The notes beneath the pieces were generated by a model, which saw only the letters and a list, made by a program, of their open reading frames with translations, ran no database searches and was not told where the DNA came from. 64,000 nt of DNA from Acidithiobacillus sp. AMEEHan (GTDB taxonomy: Bacteria; Pseudomonadota; Gammaproteobacteria; Acidithiobacillales; Acidithiobacillaceae): NCBI RefSeq assembly GCF_030996345.1, contig NZ_CP118747.1, positions 2,292,001 to 2,356,000 on the forward strand, given 5' to 3'. Of this stretch, positions 35,719 to 45,390 are shown in pieces (position 1 is the first letter of the stretch; every line of letters begins with the position of its first letter). The translations under genes were made by a program, and so were the position numbers.

Positions 35719-37521
35719 TCAGCGTCCACGCAGAAACAGGCGATCGAGCTCGGCCAGGTTCCACTGGACGATGGTGGGCCGACCATGATTGCATTGCGTG
35801 AAGCGTGGCGTTGCCTCGAGCTGCCGCAAGAGGGCATTCATCTCCGCCAGGCTCAAGGAATGATGGTCCTTGATGGCGGCGTGGCAGGCCATCTCCGCCA
35901 GACGTTCGTCGCCTTGTCCGGCCTGCCAGGCGGGCTCCTCCGCGAGGCAGTCCGCCACCAGATCGGCAATGGCAGCTTGGGGAAACCCCAGTGCGCAGGC
36001 GTGAATGCGCAGACTTCCTGGTCCGCTGCGCGACCAGTCGAGGCCGGCCTCGCGCAACAACTCGGCGCGCTCCGCCAGACGATCGGCTTGGCTGGGGCTG
36101 ATTTCGACCTGCACAGGCAAAAGTAGCGCTTGCCGTTGCCCCGCCACCCGCTGCGCCTTGAAGCGCTCATACAGGATACGCTCATGGGCCGCATGCTGAT
36201 CAACGAGCAGCATCCCTTCGCGGTTCTCCGCGACGATGAAACGCTGATGAATCTGTCCCAAAGCCCGTCCCAGAGGGTACTCCTTCCACAGCGCATCCGG
36301 CTCCGCCGACGACAGCGGTGGGAGTTCGGAAGCAGAGCGAGGCGCATCGCGAAAGCTGGGAGCGACCAACTTCTGCCAGTAGCTCTCGCTGCTGCCCTCC
36401 TGCACCTGGCCCGCGGCAAAACCCGAAAGAGGCGCCTGGGCGCCATAATATCCCTTGCCAATCGGCTGCTCGACCCTTTCTGCAGAGAAAACGGACGCTG
36501 CGCGTGGGCGCGCCTGATCGGCGATGACGTCTGCCAGGCTATGCCGGACGAAGTCGTGGATCAGTCGTGCCTCGCGAAAGCGCACCTCGGTTTTGGCGGG
36601 ATGTACATTGACATCCACCAGCGCAGTCGGTAGCTCCAGATAGCAGATGGCGACGGGTTGGCGGTCCTGGTAGAGCACATCGGCGTAGGCGGAGCGCAAG
36701 GCATGACGCAGGCTGGCGTCCTGCACCGCACGGCCATTGACGAAGAAATACTGCTCGTCGGCGCGGGGTCGGTTAAAGCTGGGTAAAGCGAGCCAGCCCC
36801 AGAGTCGCCAGCCGTTACCTTCCTGTTCGAAACGCAGGGCATTACGGAGAAATTCATCGCCGAGAATGGCCGCCACGCGCGCATCCTGATCCGCCTCGCT
36901 CAGGGCTGCCGGATACTGCGCCAACAGGCGTTTTCCTTGTTGCAGACGCAGATCTACGGGAAAGGCGCTGAGGGCCAGCTGACGCCAGAGCTTCTGGATA
37001 CGAGCAAGTTCGGTGGCAGGGGCTTTCAGGAATTTGCGCCGCGCCGGAACATTGTAGAACAGATCCTCCACCCGAACCGTGGTACCGAAAGCCCGCGCCG
37101 CCGGAGTATCTTCTTGCAGGATGCCAGCTGCCAGGCACAGGCGTCGCGCCGCACTCGTCCCGACGGCCCGGCTGATGATTTCCAGGCGCGCGACGGAGGC
37201 AATGGCCGGCAGGGCCTCTCCGCGAAAGCCGAAGCTCTGAATCTGCTCGAGCTCCACATCATCGTAGAGTTTGCTGGTGGCGTGTCGCGACAGGGCCAGA
37301 GGCAGATCCTCCGCCTCGATACCGATGCCATCGTCCTGCACCTCGAGCAGCTCGATCCCTGCCCCTTCGAGGAGCACATCGATGCGCCGAGCACCGGCAT
37401 CGAGGCTGTTTTCGATGAGCTCTTTCAACACAGAAGCGGGGCGTTCCACCACCTCACCCGCAGCGATCCGGTCCGCCAGCTGCGGACTCATCACCTGCAC
37501 CCGACGCCGCGTTTCAGGCAT
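35719..37521 (-). CDS. mutL: DNA mismatch repair protein MutL
   Basis: 600 residues. GHKL ATPase motifs are ELIENSLDAGA, DDGIGIEAEDL and SFGFRGEALPAIASV. The C-terminal domain holds DQHAAHERILYE, fitting the DQHA(X2)E(X4)E metal-binding motif of endonuclease-type MutL, plus ACHAAIK and CNHGRPT. So this MutL probably nicks DNA itself, unlike E. coli MutL, which relies on MutH. Its start overlaps tsaE by 8 bp. Confidence 0.95.
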   Translation of the reverse strand: MPETRRRVQVMSPQLADRIAAGEVVERPASVLKELIENSLDAGARRIDVLLEGAGIELLEVQDDGIGIEAEDLPLALSRHATSKLYDDVELEQIQSFGFRGEALPAIASVARLEIISRAVGTSAARRLCLAAGILQEDTPAARAFGTTVRVEDLFYNVPARRKFLKAPATELARIQKLWRQLALSAFPVDLRLQQGKRLLAQYPAALSEADQDARVAAILGDEFLRNALRFEQEGNGWRLWGWLALPSFNRPRADEQYFFVNGRAVQDASLRHALRSAYADVLYQDRQPVAICYLELPTALVDVNVHPAKTEVRFREARLIHDFVRHSLADVIADQARPRAASVFSAERVEQPIGKGYYGAQAPLSGFAAGQVQEGSSESYWQKLVAPSFRDAPRSASELPPLSSAEPDALWKEYPLGRALGQIHQRFIVAENREGMLLVDQHAAHERILYERFKAQRVAGQRQALLLPVQVEISPSQADRLAERAELLREAGLDWSRSGPGSLRIHACALGFPQAAIADLVADCLAEEPAWQAGQGDERLAEMACHAAIKDHHSLSLAEMNALLRQLEATPRFTQCNHGRPTIVQWNLAELDRLFLRGR

Positions 37522-37996
37522 GCGCGGACAAGCCCGCCGACGCCACTGTCAGGGCCTCCAGCCAGTCCGTACCGCGTGGACTCGCGGCATGGACGACGAG
37601 GCGGTGCGCACCAGCCTCTGCAAGAGACATGTCTATCCGTAGGTCGGCTGGTGGCAAATACGCAAGGGCGCGCTGCGGCCACTCCACCAGCCACAATGCA
37701 TTTTTCTGCAAATAATCGCGCAGGCCGATGTATTCCAGTTCCTCTGCCTCTACCAACCGATACAGATCCAGGTGCAGTACCATCCCCGCTGCCGTGTCAT
37801 ACTCCTCTACCAGGGTATAGGTGGGGCTGCGGACAACGTCGCTGTAGCCCAGGGCATGGATCAGGGCGCGCGCCAAGGCGGTCTTTCCCGCCCCTAGATC
37901 TCCCTGCAGATAAATGACTCCGGGGATCGGCGTCAGCCGGGCAAAGTCCCGTGCCCAGGCCTCGGTAGCCGCCAGGTCGGGCAATTCCCGGATCAT
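37514..37996 (-). CDS. tsaE: tRNA t6A37 biosynthesis ATPase TsaE
   Basis: 160 residues with P-loop GDLGAGKTALARALI, the family block SPTYTLVEEY and LHLDLYRL, and LVEWPQR. It supports N6-threonylcarbamoyl-adenosine formation with TsaB/TsaD. Overlaps the CBS gene by 4 bp. Confidence 0.93.
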   Translation of the reverse strand: MIRELPDLAATEAWARDFARLTPIPGVIYLQGDLGAGKTALARALIHALGYSDVVRSPTYTLVEEYDTAAGMVLHLDLYRLVEAEELEYIGLRDYLQKNALWLVEWPQRALAYLPPADLRIDMSLAEAGAHRLVVHAASPRGTDWLEALTVASAGLSAHA

Positions 37997-38454
37997 GATT
38001 GGGACAGGAGCCCCCGGAGGATATCGGAACGGCTGACCATGCCCAAGAGCTTCCCCTCACCATCGACCACGGGTAAGGCGTGGAGCCGATGTTCGAACAT
38101 CCGGTCGGCCACGGTATCGATGCTTTCCTCCGGGCGCGCCAGTTGTAGATGCCTTTTGGTGGCGAGGCCCTGCGCATCGACCGCAGTGACCTTACGCAAT
38201 TCTTCTGCATACTCGTGCATGCCGGAGATGGGAATCACACTGTCCAGGATGGAAATCACCGTGGGTAGATGCACCTGCCGGTGGGCATCGATCAGATCGC
38301 GTTCGGTGATAATCCCCGTCACCCGGCCGCGGTCGTCCACGACTGGCAGGCTGTGGTGCCCAGAGCTCAGCATCTTCTTGCTGACCTCCTCCACACCATC
38401 GCCCTCGCGCACCGAAATCACCTCGGTCGTCATCAGCGCACTGATATTTTTCAT
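37993..38454 (-). CDS. Two-CBS-domain protein
   Basis: 153 residues, essentially a pair of CBS domains. The first starts SALMTTEVISVREGDGVEEV, with GRVTGIITERDL closing it; the second has SIDTVADRMFEHRLHALPVVDGEGKLLGMVSRSDIL. CBS pairs bind adenine nucleotides. With no attached catalytic domain, it may act as a free regulatory module. It overlaps bioA and tsaE by 4 bp each. Confidence 0.85.
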   Translation of the reverse strand: MKNISALMTTEVISVREGDGVEEVSKKMLSSGHHSLPVVDDRGRVTGIITERDLIDAHRQVHLPTVISILDSVIPISGMHEYAEELRKVTAVDAQGLATKRHLQLARPEESIDTVADRMFEHRLHALPVVDGEGKLLGMVSRSDILRGLLSQS

Positions 38455-39800
38455 GTCTTGGATTCCTCAGCCATGCTGTCTTGCAATACTTGCAGAATAA
38501 GGTCTATTTCTGCGGCTGTCACCGAAAGCGGGGGCACCAGAACGATGCTGTCGCCCAGAGGTCGCAGGTAGACCCCTGCGTCGCGGGCCCGGCGGCAGAC
38601 GGCGTACTCACGCCGCTCCCCATAGGTATAGGCATTGCCATTGCGCGGATCACGCAGGGGGACGGCTGCCATCAGACCAAACTGCCGGGGCGCTGACGAA
38701 AAAGGTAAGCCGGCAAAGCGCTGCAATCCCTGCTGCAGTTGCGCGATGCGTGCGCGCACCTGGGTCAGCAGATCGCTCTCCGCAAAGAGCGCCAGATTTT
38801 CCAGCGCCACTGCACAGGCCAGCGGATTCGCCGTGTAGGTGTGGCCATAGTAGAACTGCTTGGCCTCACCAAAGGGGGCCAGGAAGGCTGCATAGATCGG
38901 TTCCTGTGCCAAAGTAGCTGCCAAGGGCAGATAGCCGCCACTGATCCCCTTGCCCAGGGCCAGAAGGTCGGGAGATACCCCTTCTTGTTCACAGTAGAAC
39001 AGCGTGCCGCTACGACCAAAGCCGCTGGCGACCTCATCGACGATCAGCAATACCTCATAGCGGCGACAAAGCGCCGCCGCCCCCGCCAGGATACCCCGCG
39101 GGTAGGGCAAGATACCAGCCGCACCCTGCACCCCCCCCTCCAGAACCAGGGCGATGATCTCATCCGCGCGCTCCCGCAGGATATCCTCCAGCGACTGCAG
39201 CCAGCTTGCGCAGGCAGACTCGGCATCGCCCTGCAGGCGTTGCTGCAGCAACCAAGGGCTGGGCAGCCGGTCTACGGGAAAATGCAGGTGGCCGTACACC
39301 CCATGGAAGAGAGGGAAGCCACCCAGCGAGCTGGCGCCAATGGTATCGCCATGATAGGCGTCGTCCACCGAGAGAAAGCGGCGCTTTTCCTTCCTCCCCA
39401 GATTCTGCCAATACTGTGCGGCAATTTTCACCGCCACTTCCACCGCCTCGGCACCGTCCTCCGAGAAAAACACCCGTTCGAGTCCCGCGGGAGCGATCTC
39501 CGTCAGGGCCTTCGCCAGGCGGATGCCCGCGGGATGGCTGGCGCCCAGGACCGTGGTGTGCGCCACTTTGTCCAGCTGCGCGCGCAGCGCGGCATCCAGG
39601 CGCGGGTGACGGTGTCCATGGACGTTGCACCACAGACTGGCAATGGCATCCAAGGCCTTACGCCCGCGGATATCATAGACATAATTGCCTTCGCCGCGCT
39701 CGATGATCCAGGGATCATCATCCCCCCAGCAGGACATCTGCGTGAAAGGGTGCCAGAAATGCTGTCGATCCCAGTCACGCAACTCCTGTTCTTCGCTCAA
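38451..39800 (-). CDS. bioA: Adenosylmethionine-8-amino-7-oxononanoate aminotransferase
   Basis: 449 residues, a PLP enzyme of biotin synthesis making diaminopelargonate. BioA-specific features are HFWHPFTQMS near the start and DDAYHGDTIGASSLGG. PLP binding is through DEVASGFGRSG and LALGKGISGGYLPLA, with the Lys in the last motif. Other biotin genes are not in the window. Confidence 0.93.
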   Translation of the reverse strand: MSEEQELRDWDRQHFWHPFTQMSCWGDDDPWIIERGEGNYVYDIRGRKALDAIASLWCNVHGHRHPRLDAALRAQLDKVAHTTVLGASHPAGIRLAKALTEIAPAGLERVFFSEDGAEAVEVAVKIAAQYWQNLGRKEKRRFLSVDDAYHGDTIGASSLGGFPLFHGVYGHLHFPVDRLPSPWLLQQRLQGDAESACASWLQSLEDILRERADEIIALVLEGGVQGAAGILPYPRGILAGAAALCRRYEVLLIVDEVASGFGRSGTLFYCEQEGVSPDLLALGKGISGGYLPLAATLAQEPIYAAFLAPFGEAKQFYYGHTYTANPLACAVALENLALFAESDLLTQVRARIAQLQQGLQRFAGLPFSSAPRQFGLMAAVPLRDPRNGNAYTYGERREYAVCRRARDAGVYLRPLGDSIVLVPPLSVTAAEIDLILQVLQDSMAEESKT

Positions 39801-40636
39801 GAAATCCTCCAGTTTTGCAGTACGCGCGGGATCTGCGCGAGGATATCGCGGGCCAACAGACTCGCTTCACCGAGTTCGTCTGCGGCCAGATCACCAGCCC
39901 GGGCATGGATACAGACCGCGAGGCTCGCTGCTTCCAAGGCGCGCAATCCCTGTGCCCAAAGACCGGCAATGAGGCCAGTGAGAACATCACCGCTGCCTCC
40001 CGTGGCCATACCAGGGTTACCCCAAGGGCAGCGCCCGAGCAGGCTGCCGTCACTGACCAGAGTGCCTTCCCCTTTGAGGACCCAGACACCCCCATAGCGC
40101 CGTACCAGCGCGGCAATCGCCGCCTCCCGGTCGGCCTGCACCGTTGCGGCAGTGCTGTGCAACAGGCGTGCGGCCTCCCCCGGATGCGGCGTACAGATAC
40201 GTTCGCCCCCACCCTGCAGGATGCCCGGGCCGAAGCGGGCCAGGATATTCAGGGCATCGGCATCCCAGACCCGGCGTTGCGGTAAGGCTGCCGCCTCGCG
40301 CACCAAGTCATGGGCCGCCAGCCCCTGGCCCAGCCCCGGCCCGAGGGCAAGAACTCCATCATCGGGGAGACTGCTGGCCAGGCGCGGCGGCCAATCCATC
40401 CAGGTCGCTTCCGGCAGATGCGCCGCAAAATAGGCCTGCGACTGGGGATGCCCGATGCCGGTGACCAGCCCAGCGCCGGCCCGATAGGCCGCCAAGGCCG
40501 CAAGGCTCAGAGCGCCGCCCATCTCCATGCTCCCGCCCAGGACATAGACATGGCCAAAGTTGCCCTTGTGAGCGGCAAGGGGCCGCTTGGGCAGGGCAGG
40601 GAGATTTTCCGGCAGCAGCTCACGATGCATGGGCAT
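39797..40636 (-). CDS. nnrD: ADP-dependent NAD(P)H-hydrate dehydratase
   Basis: 279 residues. Ribokinase-like enzyme that repairs hydrated NADH/NADPH. Motifs: GHVYVLGGSMEMGGALSLAALAAYRAGAGLV, LGPGLGQG, TPHPGEAARLL and the catalytic GMATGGSGDVLTGLIAGL. The NnrE epimerase domain that is fused in E. coli YjeF is absent, so the epimerase must be elsewhere. Overlaps bioA by 4 bp. Confidence 0.9.
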   Translation of the reverse strand: MPMHRELLPENLPALPKRPLAAHKGNFGHVYVLGGSMEMGGALSLAALAAYRAGAGLVTGIGHPQSQAYFAAHLPEATWMDWPPRLASSLPDDGVLALGPGLGQGLAAHDLVREAAALPQRRVWDADALNILARFGPGILQGGGERICTPHPGEAARLLHSTAATVQADREAAIAALVRRYGGVWVLKGEGTLVSDGSLLGRCPWGNPGMATGGSGDVLTGLIAGLWAQGLRALEAASLAVCIHARAGDLAADELGEASLLARDILAQIPRVLQNWRIS

Positions 40637-40641
40637 GGTCC

Positions 40642-41859
40642 TCAGGCCTTTTGAATGTCCTCCTCAGGATAGGCACTGACATGATGGATGGCCAGATCCG
40701 GTCCCAGATATTCGTCTTCTGCGTCCAGGCGAATGCCGACCAATTTGCGCAGCAGACCGTAAACGAGGAGACTGCCGAGCATGGCAATGGCAAGGCCGAG
40801 CGCCGTACCAAGGATCTGCGAGACAATGCTGACCCCGCCGGCACCACCCAGGGCGCGCAGACCAAAGATGCCGACGGCAATGCCCCCCCAGGCACCGCAA
40901 ACACCATGCAGAGGCCAGACGCCCAACACATCATCGAGACGCAGCCGGTGTTGCACAAAGGTGAAAAGGTAGACGAAGATGGCGCCGGCGATGGCACCAA
41001 TCGCGAGCGCGCCGATGGGTTGCACCACATCCGAACCGGCACAGATGGCCACCAGGCCCGCCAGCGCACCATTGTGCACAAAACCGGGATCCCCCTTGCC
41101 CAAGGCCAGGGCAGCCAGCATCCCGCCCACCAGGGCCATCAAGGAATTCAGTGCCACCAAGCCCTGCACTGCCTGCAGCTGCTGCGCGCTCATGACATTG
41201 AAGCCAAACCAGCCAATGATCAGAATCCAGGAGCCCAGCGCCAAGAAGGGAATATTGGAAGGCGGCATGGGATGGATGCTACCGTCACGGCCATAGCGGC
41301 CACGGCGCGGGCCCAGGAGCCAGACCGCGATCAACGCCATCCAGCCACCCACTGCATGCACCACCACCGAGCCGGCAAAGTCATGAAAGGGCGCGCCAAA
41401 CTGCTGGGTAAACCACGCCTGAATGCCATAATTCCCGTTCCAGACGATGCCCTCGTAGAAGGGATACACCAGCCCCACCAGAAAGGCAGTCGCCATCAGT
41501 TGCGGCACAAAGCGCGCCCGCTCGGCAATGCCGCCAGAGATGATCGCCGGCACCGCCGCAGCAAAGGTGAGCAGAAAAAAGAAGCGCACCATGGCGAAAC
41601 CCTGGTCGCTGGCGGTGAGCTGCTGCACGTCGCCAAAGAAGCTGATGCCGTACGCAATGTGATAGCCGATGAAAAAGTAAACGATGGTGGAGATACCGAA
41701 ATCGCTGAGGATCTTGACCAGCGCGTTCACCTGACTGCGCCGGCGCACGGTGCCAAGCTCTAAAAAGGCGAAGCCGCCATGCATGGCAAAAACCAGTATG
41801 GCCCCCATCAACAGAAAAAAGACATTATCCCCAGGCAAGGGCGCAGATGCCGTAATCAT
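40642..41859 (-). CDS. amt: Ammonium transporter
   Basis: 405 residues with about eleven hydrophobic helices. Amt/Rh signatures are GIAERARF, DFAGSVVVHAVGGWMAL with the first pore His, and HNGALAGLVAICAG with the second. It lacks the long N-terminal signal of enteric AmtB. No glnK gene is adjacent, which is less usual. It follows recR by 45 bp; ACCTTATACAAT in that gap could be its -10 region. Confidence 0.93.
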   Translation of the reverse strand: MITASAPLPGDNVFFLLMGAILVFAMHGGFAFLELGTVRRRSQVNALVKILSDFGISTIVYFFIGYHIAYGISFFGDVQQLTASDQGFAMVRFFFLLTFAAAVPAIISGGIAERARFVPQLMATAFLVGLVYPFYEGIVWNGNYGIQAWFTQQFGAPFHDFAGSVVVHAVGGWMALIAVWLLGPRRGRYGRDGSIHPMPPSNIPFLALGSWILIIGWFGFNVMSAQQLQAVQGLVALNSLMALVGGMLAALALGKGDPGFVHNGALAGLVAICAGSDVVQPIGALAIGAIAGAIFVYLFTFVQHRLRLDDVLGVWPLHGVCGAWGGIAVGIFGLRALGGAGGVSIVSQILGTALGLAIAMLGSLLVYGLLRKLVGIRLDAEDEYLGPDLAIHHVSAYPEEDIQKA

Positions 41860-41904
41860 CGATCTCTTCCTCGTCGTCGTTTCTACGGTATTGTATAAGG
41901 TTTC

Positions 41905-42507
41905 TTATGGTTCCAGGGCAGCGCGTCCCTGCACCGCGCGCCCCAAGGTACTACGATCCAGATATTCCAGTTCTCCCCCCATGGGAATGCCACGGGCAAT
42001 GCGCGTCACGCGCAGCCCCTCAGGCACCAGCGCCGCCACGAATTGTGCCGTTGCTTCCCCTTCGAGGGTCGAATTGGTCGCCAAGATCACCTCCTGCAGT
42101 CCCTCCTCCGCCAATCGTTTCTCCAGCAGATCGAGATGCAGGGCATCCGGACCGATGCCATCCAGCGGCGAAAGATGCCCCATGAGCACAAAATACTCCC
42201 CCTGATAGGCACCAGAGTCTTCGATGGCCAAGAGATCTGCGGGTGATTCAACGATACAGAGGATGCTGTGGTCGCGTCGCCCATTACTGCACAAGCCACA
42301 CAGCGCATCTTCACAGAGATTGTTGCAGCGGCCGCAGTGGCGGATGGCCTGATGGGCCTGTTGCAGGGCGAGCGCTAGTTGCGGCATCAGCTCGCGTTTG
42401 CGCAGTAGCAGATCGAGGGCGATCCGCTGCGCCGAGCGCGGGCCGATACCCGGCAGACGTCGTAACAGACCGACGATCTTGTCCAGGGAAGGAGTGCTAC
42501 CCGCCAT
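41905..42507 (-). CDS. recR: Recombination mediator RecR
   Basis: 200 residues. Helix-hairpin-helix at the N-terminus (LLRRLPGIGPRSAQRIAL), a four-Cys zinc motif (CGRCNNLCEDALCGLC) and a Toprim domain (ILCIVESPADLLAIE). It acts with RecO in gap repair. The ybaB gene ends 3 bp upstream. Confidence 0.96.
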   Translation of the reverse strand: MAGSTPSLDKIVGLLRRLPGIGPRSAQRIALDLLLRKRELMPQLALALQQAHQAIRHCGRCNNLCEDALCGLCSNGRRDHSILCIVESPADLLAIEDSGAYQGEYFVLMGHLSPLDGIGPDALHLDLLEKRLAEEGLQEVILATNSTLEGEATAQFVAALVPEGLRVTRIARGIPMGGELEYLDRSTLGRAVQGRAALEP

Positions 42508-42510
42508 CGC

Positions 42511-42837
42511 TCAGAAGGGCAGGTTCAAACCTGGGATATTCATACCACCGGTGACGGTGGAAAGGCGTTCCGCACTCGTCTTTTCGGCATTGCGTAGGGC
42601 ATCATTGACTGCGGCTGCCACCAAGTCTTCCAGCATCTCCTTATCGCCATCCTCGAGCAGGGAAGCGTCGATCCGCACCCGCCGCACATCGTTGCGGCAG
42701 GTCATGGTCACTTCTACCAGATTGCCGCCCGCGTGCCCCTGCACTTCCACATGCGCTAGTTCTTCCTGCACTTGCTGCAAACGCTCCTGCATCTGCTGCG
42801 CCTGCTTCATGATATTGCCCAAGCCACCTTTCATCAT
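42511..42837 (-). CDS. ybaB: YbaB/EbfC nucleoid-associated protein
   Basis: 108 residues from ATG 42837, with GGAGG seven bases upstream; an earlier in-frame start lies inside dnaX. The opening [28 protein letters not shown] and the G-G-N-L-V-E-V-T block are typical. It binds DNA as a tweezer-like dimer. Its place between dnaX and recR is the classical order. Confidence 0.93.
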   Translation of the reverse strand: MMKGGLGNIMKQAQQMQERLQQVQEELAHVEVQGHAGGNLVEVTMTCRNDVRRVRIDASLLEDGDKEMLEDLVAAAVNDALRNAEKTSAERLSTVTGGMNIPGLNLPF

Positions 42838-42850
42838 CGCTAGTCCTCCA

Positions 42851-44416
42851 TTAAGAATTGCTCGCCCGATCAATGATCTCTACCCGCAGCACCCGCGCCT
42901 GCAAAGCATCCTGAAACTCTCGCAACCGTGGGTCGGCCAAGGCCCGCAGCTCGATATCCGACCGTCGTGCCTGTTCCCGCGCTGCCGCCTCCTGTGCCAG
43001 AGTTCCCGTCGCCGCGTTGGGGTCCAGGAGCGTCAAGCGAAGATCCGTGGCAGTCTGCCAGTGATTCTGCAATGCCGTGCGCAGGGTAGCCTCCTCTTTG
43101 CGCAACAAAGACTCGTAGGCGGGGTCGAGGGCAAGCTCCAGCACTACCCGATCACAGCGCGATGCCCGGCTGTGCCGTAAAAATTCCCTCAGCGAAGGGC
43201 TCAACGAGAGCTTGGGCAAAAGTTCTTCCCAGTCCCTTTGTGGGTTGGAAGGCGCTACCATACGATCTGCCGACTCAGGCGTGGGCAATGGATCAGCCTG
43301 GGAACGGATCACGTTCTTCCCCTGTGATGGCCCTTCCGGAAGCAGGAAGGCGAGAAGGCGCAACAGGGCCATCTCAATCGCCATGCGTGGATTGGGATAA
43401 AGGGAAAAATCCCGCCGCGCCGCGAGCAGAATGTGATACCAGGATTGCAGCAGCAAAGGAGATTCTTGGTGCACGAGATCGCGCAACTGCGATGCCAGCG
43501 CACCGCTCTGCTCCGGCAGCCATTGCGCCAGGCTGCAGCGATGCAACTCTTCGATCAGGGCATCCAATAGCGCGGCGGCATCCTGCCCCAGCGCCTGCTG
43601 CTCGCGCAACAACGCAAAGACCTGGCTACTGTCACGCTGCAGCAAGGCCAGCAGAAAACTCGTCGCGACATCGCGCGGGCAAAGGCCGAGCATGGCGCTG
43701 ACCGTGTCGCCATCCACTCGTCCGCCGCCTTGGGCGATCGCTTGATCGGTCAGACTCAGGGCGTCGCGCAGGCTGCCATCTGCGGCTTGCGCCAGCGCCG
43801 CCAGGGCATCGTCTGTGGCCTCTACGCCCTCGGCTGCCAAAATCTGGTGCAAGCGCTGCACGATCAGAGGGGGGTCGAGGCGCCGCAGATGGAACTGGAT
43901 ACAACGCGACAAAATCGTCGCCGGGATTTTTTGCGGATCGGTGGTAGCCAGTATAAATTTTACATGCTCGGGGGGCTCTTCCAGGGTTTTCAACAAGGCA
44001 TTGAAGCTGTGGGTGGAGAGCATATGCACTTCGTCGATGAGGTAGACCTTGTAGCGACCGCTGGTCGCCGCATACTGCACGTTATCGAGCAGCTCGCGGG
44101 TCTCATCCACCCGCGTACGACTGGCGGCGTCCACTTCCAGGAGATCGACAAAGCTCCCGCCAGCAATGCTCTTACAGGCACTGCACTCGCCGCACGGCTC
44201 GCTGCTGACTCCCCGCTCGCAATTCAAGCATTTGGCCAGCAGGCGCGCCAGAGTGGTCTTGCCTACGCCGCGGGTGCCGGTAAACAGAAAGGCGTGATGC
44301 AGACGCCCGCTATCCAGGGCATGGCGCAGCGATTTGACCACCGTTTCCTGGCCGACGAAGTCGGAAAAGGACTGCGGTCGCCAGCGTCGCGCCAGGGCCT
44401 GATAGACGCCGGCCAT
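42851..44416 (-). CDS. dnaX: DNA polymerase III subunits gamma/tau
   Basis: 521 residues from ATG 44416 ([14 protein letters not shown]). Clamp-loader ATPase with P-loop [15 protein letters not shown], a Cys4 zinc module (CLNCERG ... [10 protein letters not shown]), [22 protein letters not shown] and the SRC arginine finger motif. The C-terminal third is the tau-specific part, shorter than in E. coli. I did not see a clear slippery heptamer for gamma production. It lies directly behind the 4.5S RNA gene. Confidence 0.94.
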   Translation of the reverse strand: MAGVYQALARRWRPQSFSDFVGQETVVKSLRHALDSGRLHHAFLFTGTRGVGKTTLARLLAKCLNCERGVSSEPCGECSACKSIAGGSFVDLLEVDAASRTRVDETRELLDNVQYAATSGRYKVYLIDEVHMLSTHSFNALLKTLEEPPEHVKFILATTDPQKIPATILSRCIQFHLRRLDPPLIVQRLHQILAAEGVEATDDALAALAQAADGSLRDALSLTDQAIAQGGGRVDGDTVSAMLGLCPRDVATSFLLALLQRDSSQVFALLREQQALGQDAAALLDALIEELHRCSLAQWLPEQSGALASQLRDLVHQESPLLLQSWYHILLAARRDFSLYPNPRMAIEMALLRLLAFLLPEGPSQGKNVIRSQADPLPTPESADRMVAPSNPQRDWEELLPKLSLSPSLREFLRHSRASRCDRVVLELALDPAYESLLRKEEATLRTALQNHWQTATDLRLTLLDPNAATGTLAQEAAAREQARRSDIELRALADPRLREFQDALQARVLRVEIIDRASNS

Positions 44417-44433
44417 CACTCGATCAATAGGGA

Positions 44434-44545
44434 GGCGACGCCAACCAGCCACACCCCGGCACCTGGATCAGTGACTGCCGCTGCTCCCTTCCGGGCCTGA
44501 CGGGGTTCATCACCTACCACTGCGAGGGGACCGATCTTTGTCGCC
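44434..44545 (-). ncRNA. ffs: Signal recognition particle (4.5S) RNA
   Basis: On the minus strand the conserved SRP apical domain is plain: GTCAGGCCCGGAAGGGAGCA with the GGAA tetraloop, flanked by pairing arms, and GTGCCGGGGTGTGGCTGG near the 3' end. The ends pair as GGCGAC with GTCGCC, giving about 112 nt, close to the 114 nt of E. coli. It sits 17 bp upstream of dnaX, as in many proteobacteria. A TATAAT hexamer on the minus strand (44626-44631) may be its -10, although that implies a leader to be trimmed. Confidence 0.92.
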
Positions 44546-44924
44546 ATAGAGAAAACCATGCTGCGGAATCTGGAGGAGGGACTGGGATTCGCCCATAAAT
44601 TTCGATATCCAATGTTAATCAATGAATTATAGGAGCCCACTAATCGCTTGCTTACCCTTGCCAGGGACAAAATCATCTCCTCTTCGATTGCGGACACTAT
44701 CAGATTTCCCCGCACCCGCCAACAGGGCTGGCCGACTGTCCTTTGCCACCCCGCTGGTTGGAGGCTTATGGGTATGGGCGGCACACTCCGCCGCGCATCG
44801 CTCTCGCCTCCAGGACGGCCGCGAACTGCTTCCTTCGCCAGCACATGCACCAACGATGTCTTGGCCTAGGGAACGATTCCCCTCCCTCACAGTCCCAACT
44901 GTAGAATTTCTCTAGGAGCGAGCA
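44546..44924. other. Intergenic region upstream of ffs and of a small membrane protein
   Basis: No credible gene in 379 bases. The short frames here lack ribosome sites and protein-like composition. The minus-strand TATAAT at 44626-44631 is a candidate ffs-dnaX promoter element without an obvious -35. Nothing else recognisable was seen. Confidence 0.55.
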
Positions 44925-45206
44925 ATGCAGGTACGTATCGTCAGTACAAAACACCTGACCTGGTGGCAAAAGCTCGGCATCACTGTCGGCGTTGCCGTTC
45001 TACTCGTTGTCGCTCTCTTCTTCTTTGCCATCTTTGCCGCATTTTTCGCGTTGACTCTACTTGTTGCCAGCGTTTGGCTGGCTTGGCGACGCTGGCGCCT
45101 GCGTGGCCGGCGAGGACTGAATGAAGATGGCACCATCCGCGCCGAATATCGTGAAATCCGACGACGTCAAGAGTACCTGCCCAGGGAGCAGGACAGCGAC
45201 GAATAA
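44925..45206 (+). CDS. Small single- or two-pass membrane protein
   Basis: 93 residues with TAGGAGCGAGCA before the ATG. Residues 13-52 are continuously hydrophobic and could cross the membrane once or twice, followed by a very basic stretch (WRRWRLRGRRG) that would stay in the cytosol. The acidic tail ends REQDSDE. No family is recognised. It precedes the prkA operon, but the sigma-54 promoter lies between them, so it is probably transcribed separately. Confidence 0.65.
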   Translation: MQVRIVSTKHLTWWQKLGITVGVAVLLVVALFFFAIFAAFFALTLLVASVWLAWRRWRLRGRRGLNEDGTIRAEYREIRRRQEYLPREQDSDE

Positions 45207-45239
45207 CACCGTTCCGGAAGAAGCTTTCGCGCGCCATAC

Positions 45240-45254
45240 GCACCAACTTGGTGC
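45240..45254. promoter_or_regulatory. NtrC-type activator site upstream of prkA
   Basis: GCACCAACTTGGTGC fits the NtrC pattern GCACC-N5-GGTGC, and with flanking bases the palindrome extends to 17 (CGCACCAACTTGGTGCG). It lies about 140 bp upstream of the -24 element at 45391, a normal enhancer distance. Only one such site was found; enhancers often have two. Confidence 0.68.
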
Positions 45255-45390
45255 GGTCATTGTTCTGGAGCGCACGGTTTTGGCACAGACAATGTCGCAA
45301 ACTGTCCATCAACGGACAGCGCCAGTTCCTTTCGGGCTTCACGAAGATAACAATGCCCAATCATGGGGTCCAATCACGGTGCAATCTGCC

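Noticed and set aside
38739-40097. A 452-codon plus-strand open frame
   Set aside because: Runs antisense across the bioA-nnrD junction, which no real gene would be expected to do here.
44648-44869. A possible small gene upstream of the 44925 membrane protein
   Set aside because: Composition is Arg/Pro/Ser-rich without a hydrophobic core, it lacks a ribosome site, and overlapping frames look equally random.
45281-45295. A second sigma-54-like element (TGGCACAGACAATGT)
   Set aside because: The -24 half is good but the -12 half has GT instead of the nearly invariant GC. The element at 45391 is better in sequence and position.
45302-45319. Hairpin CTGTCC-ATCAAC-GGACAG
   Set aside because: Only a six-base stem with no following T run, so not a terminator. 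It might be a protein site but nothing supports this.
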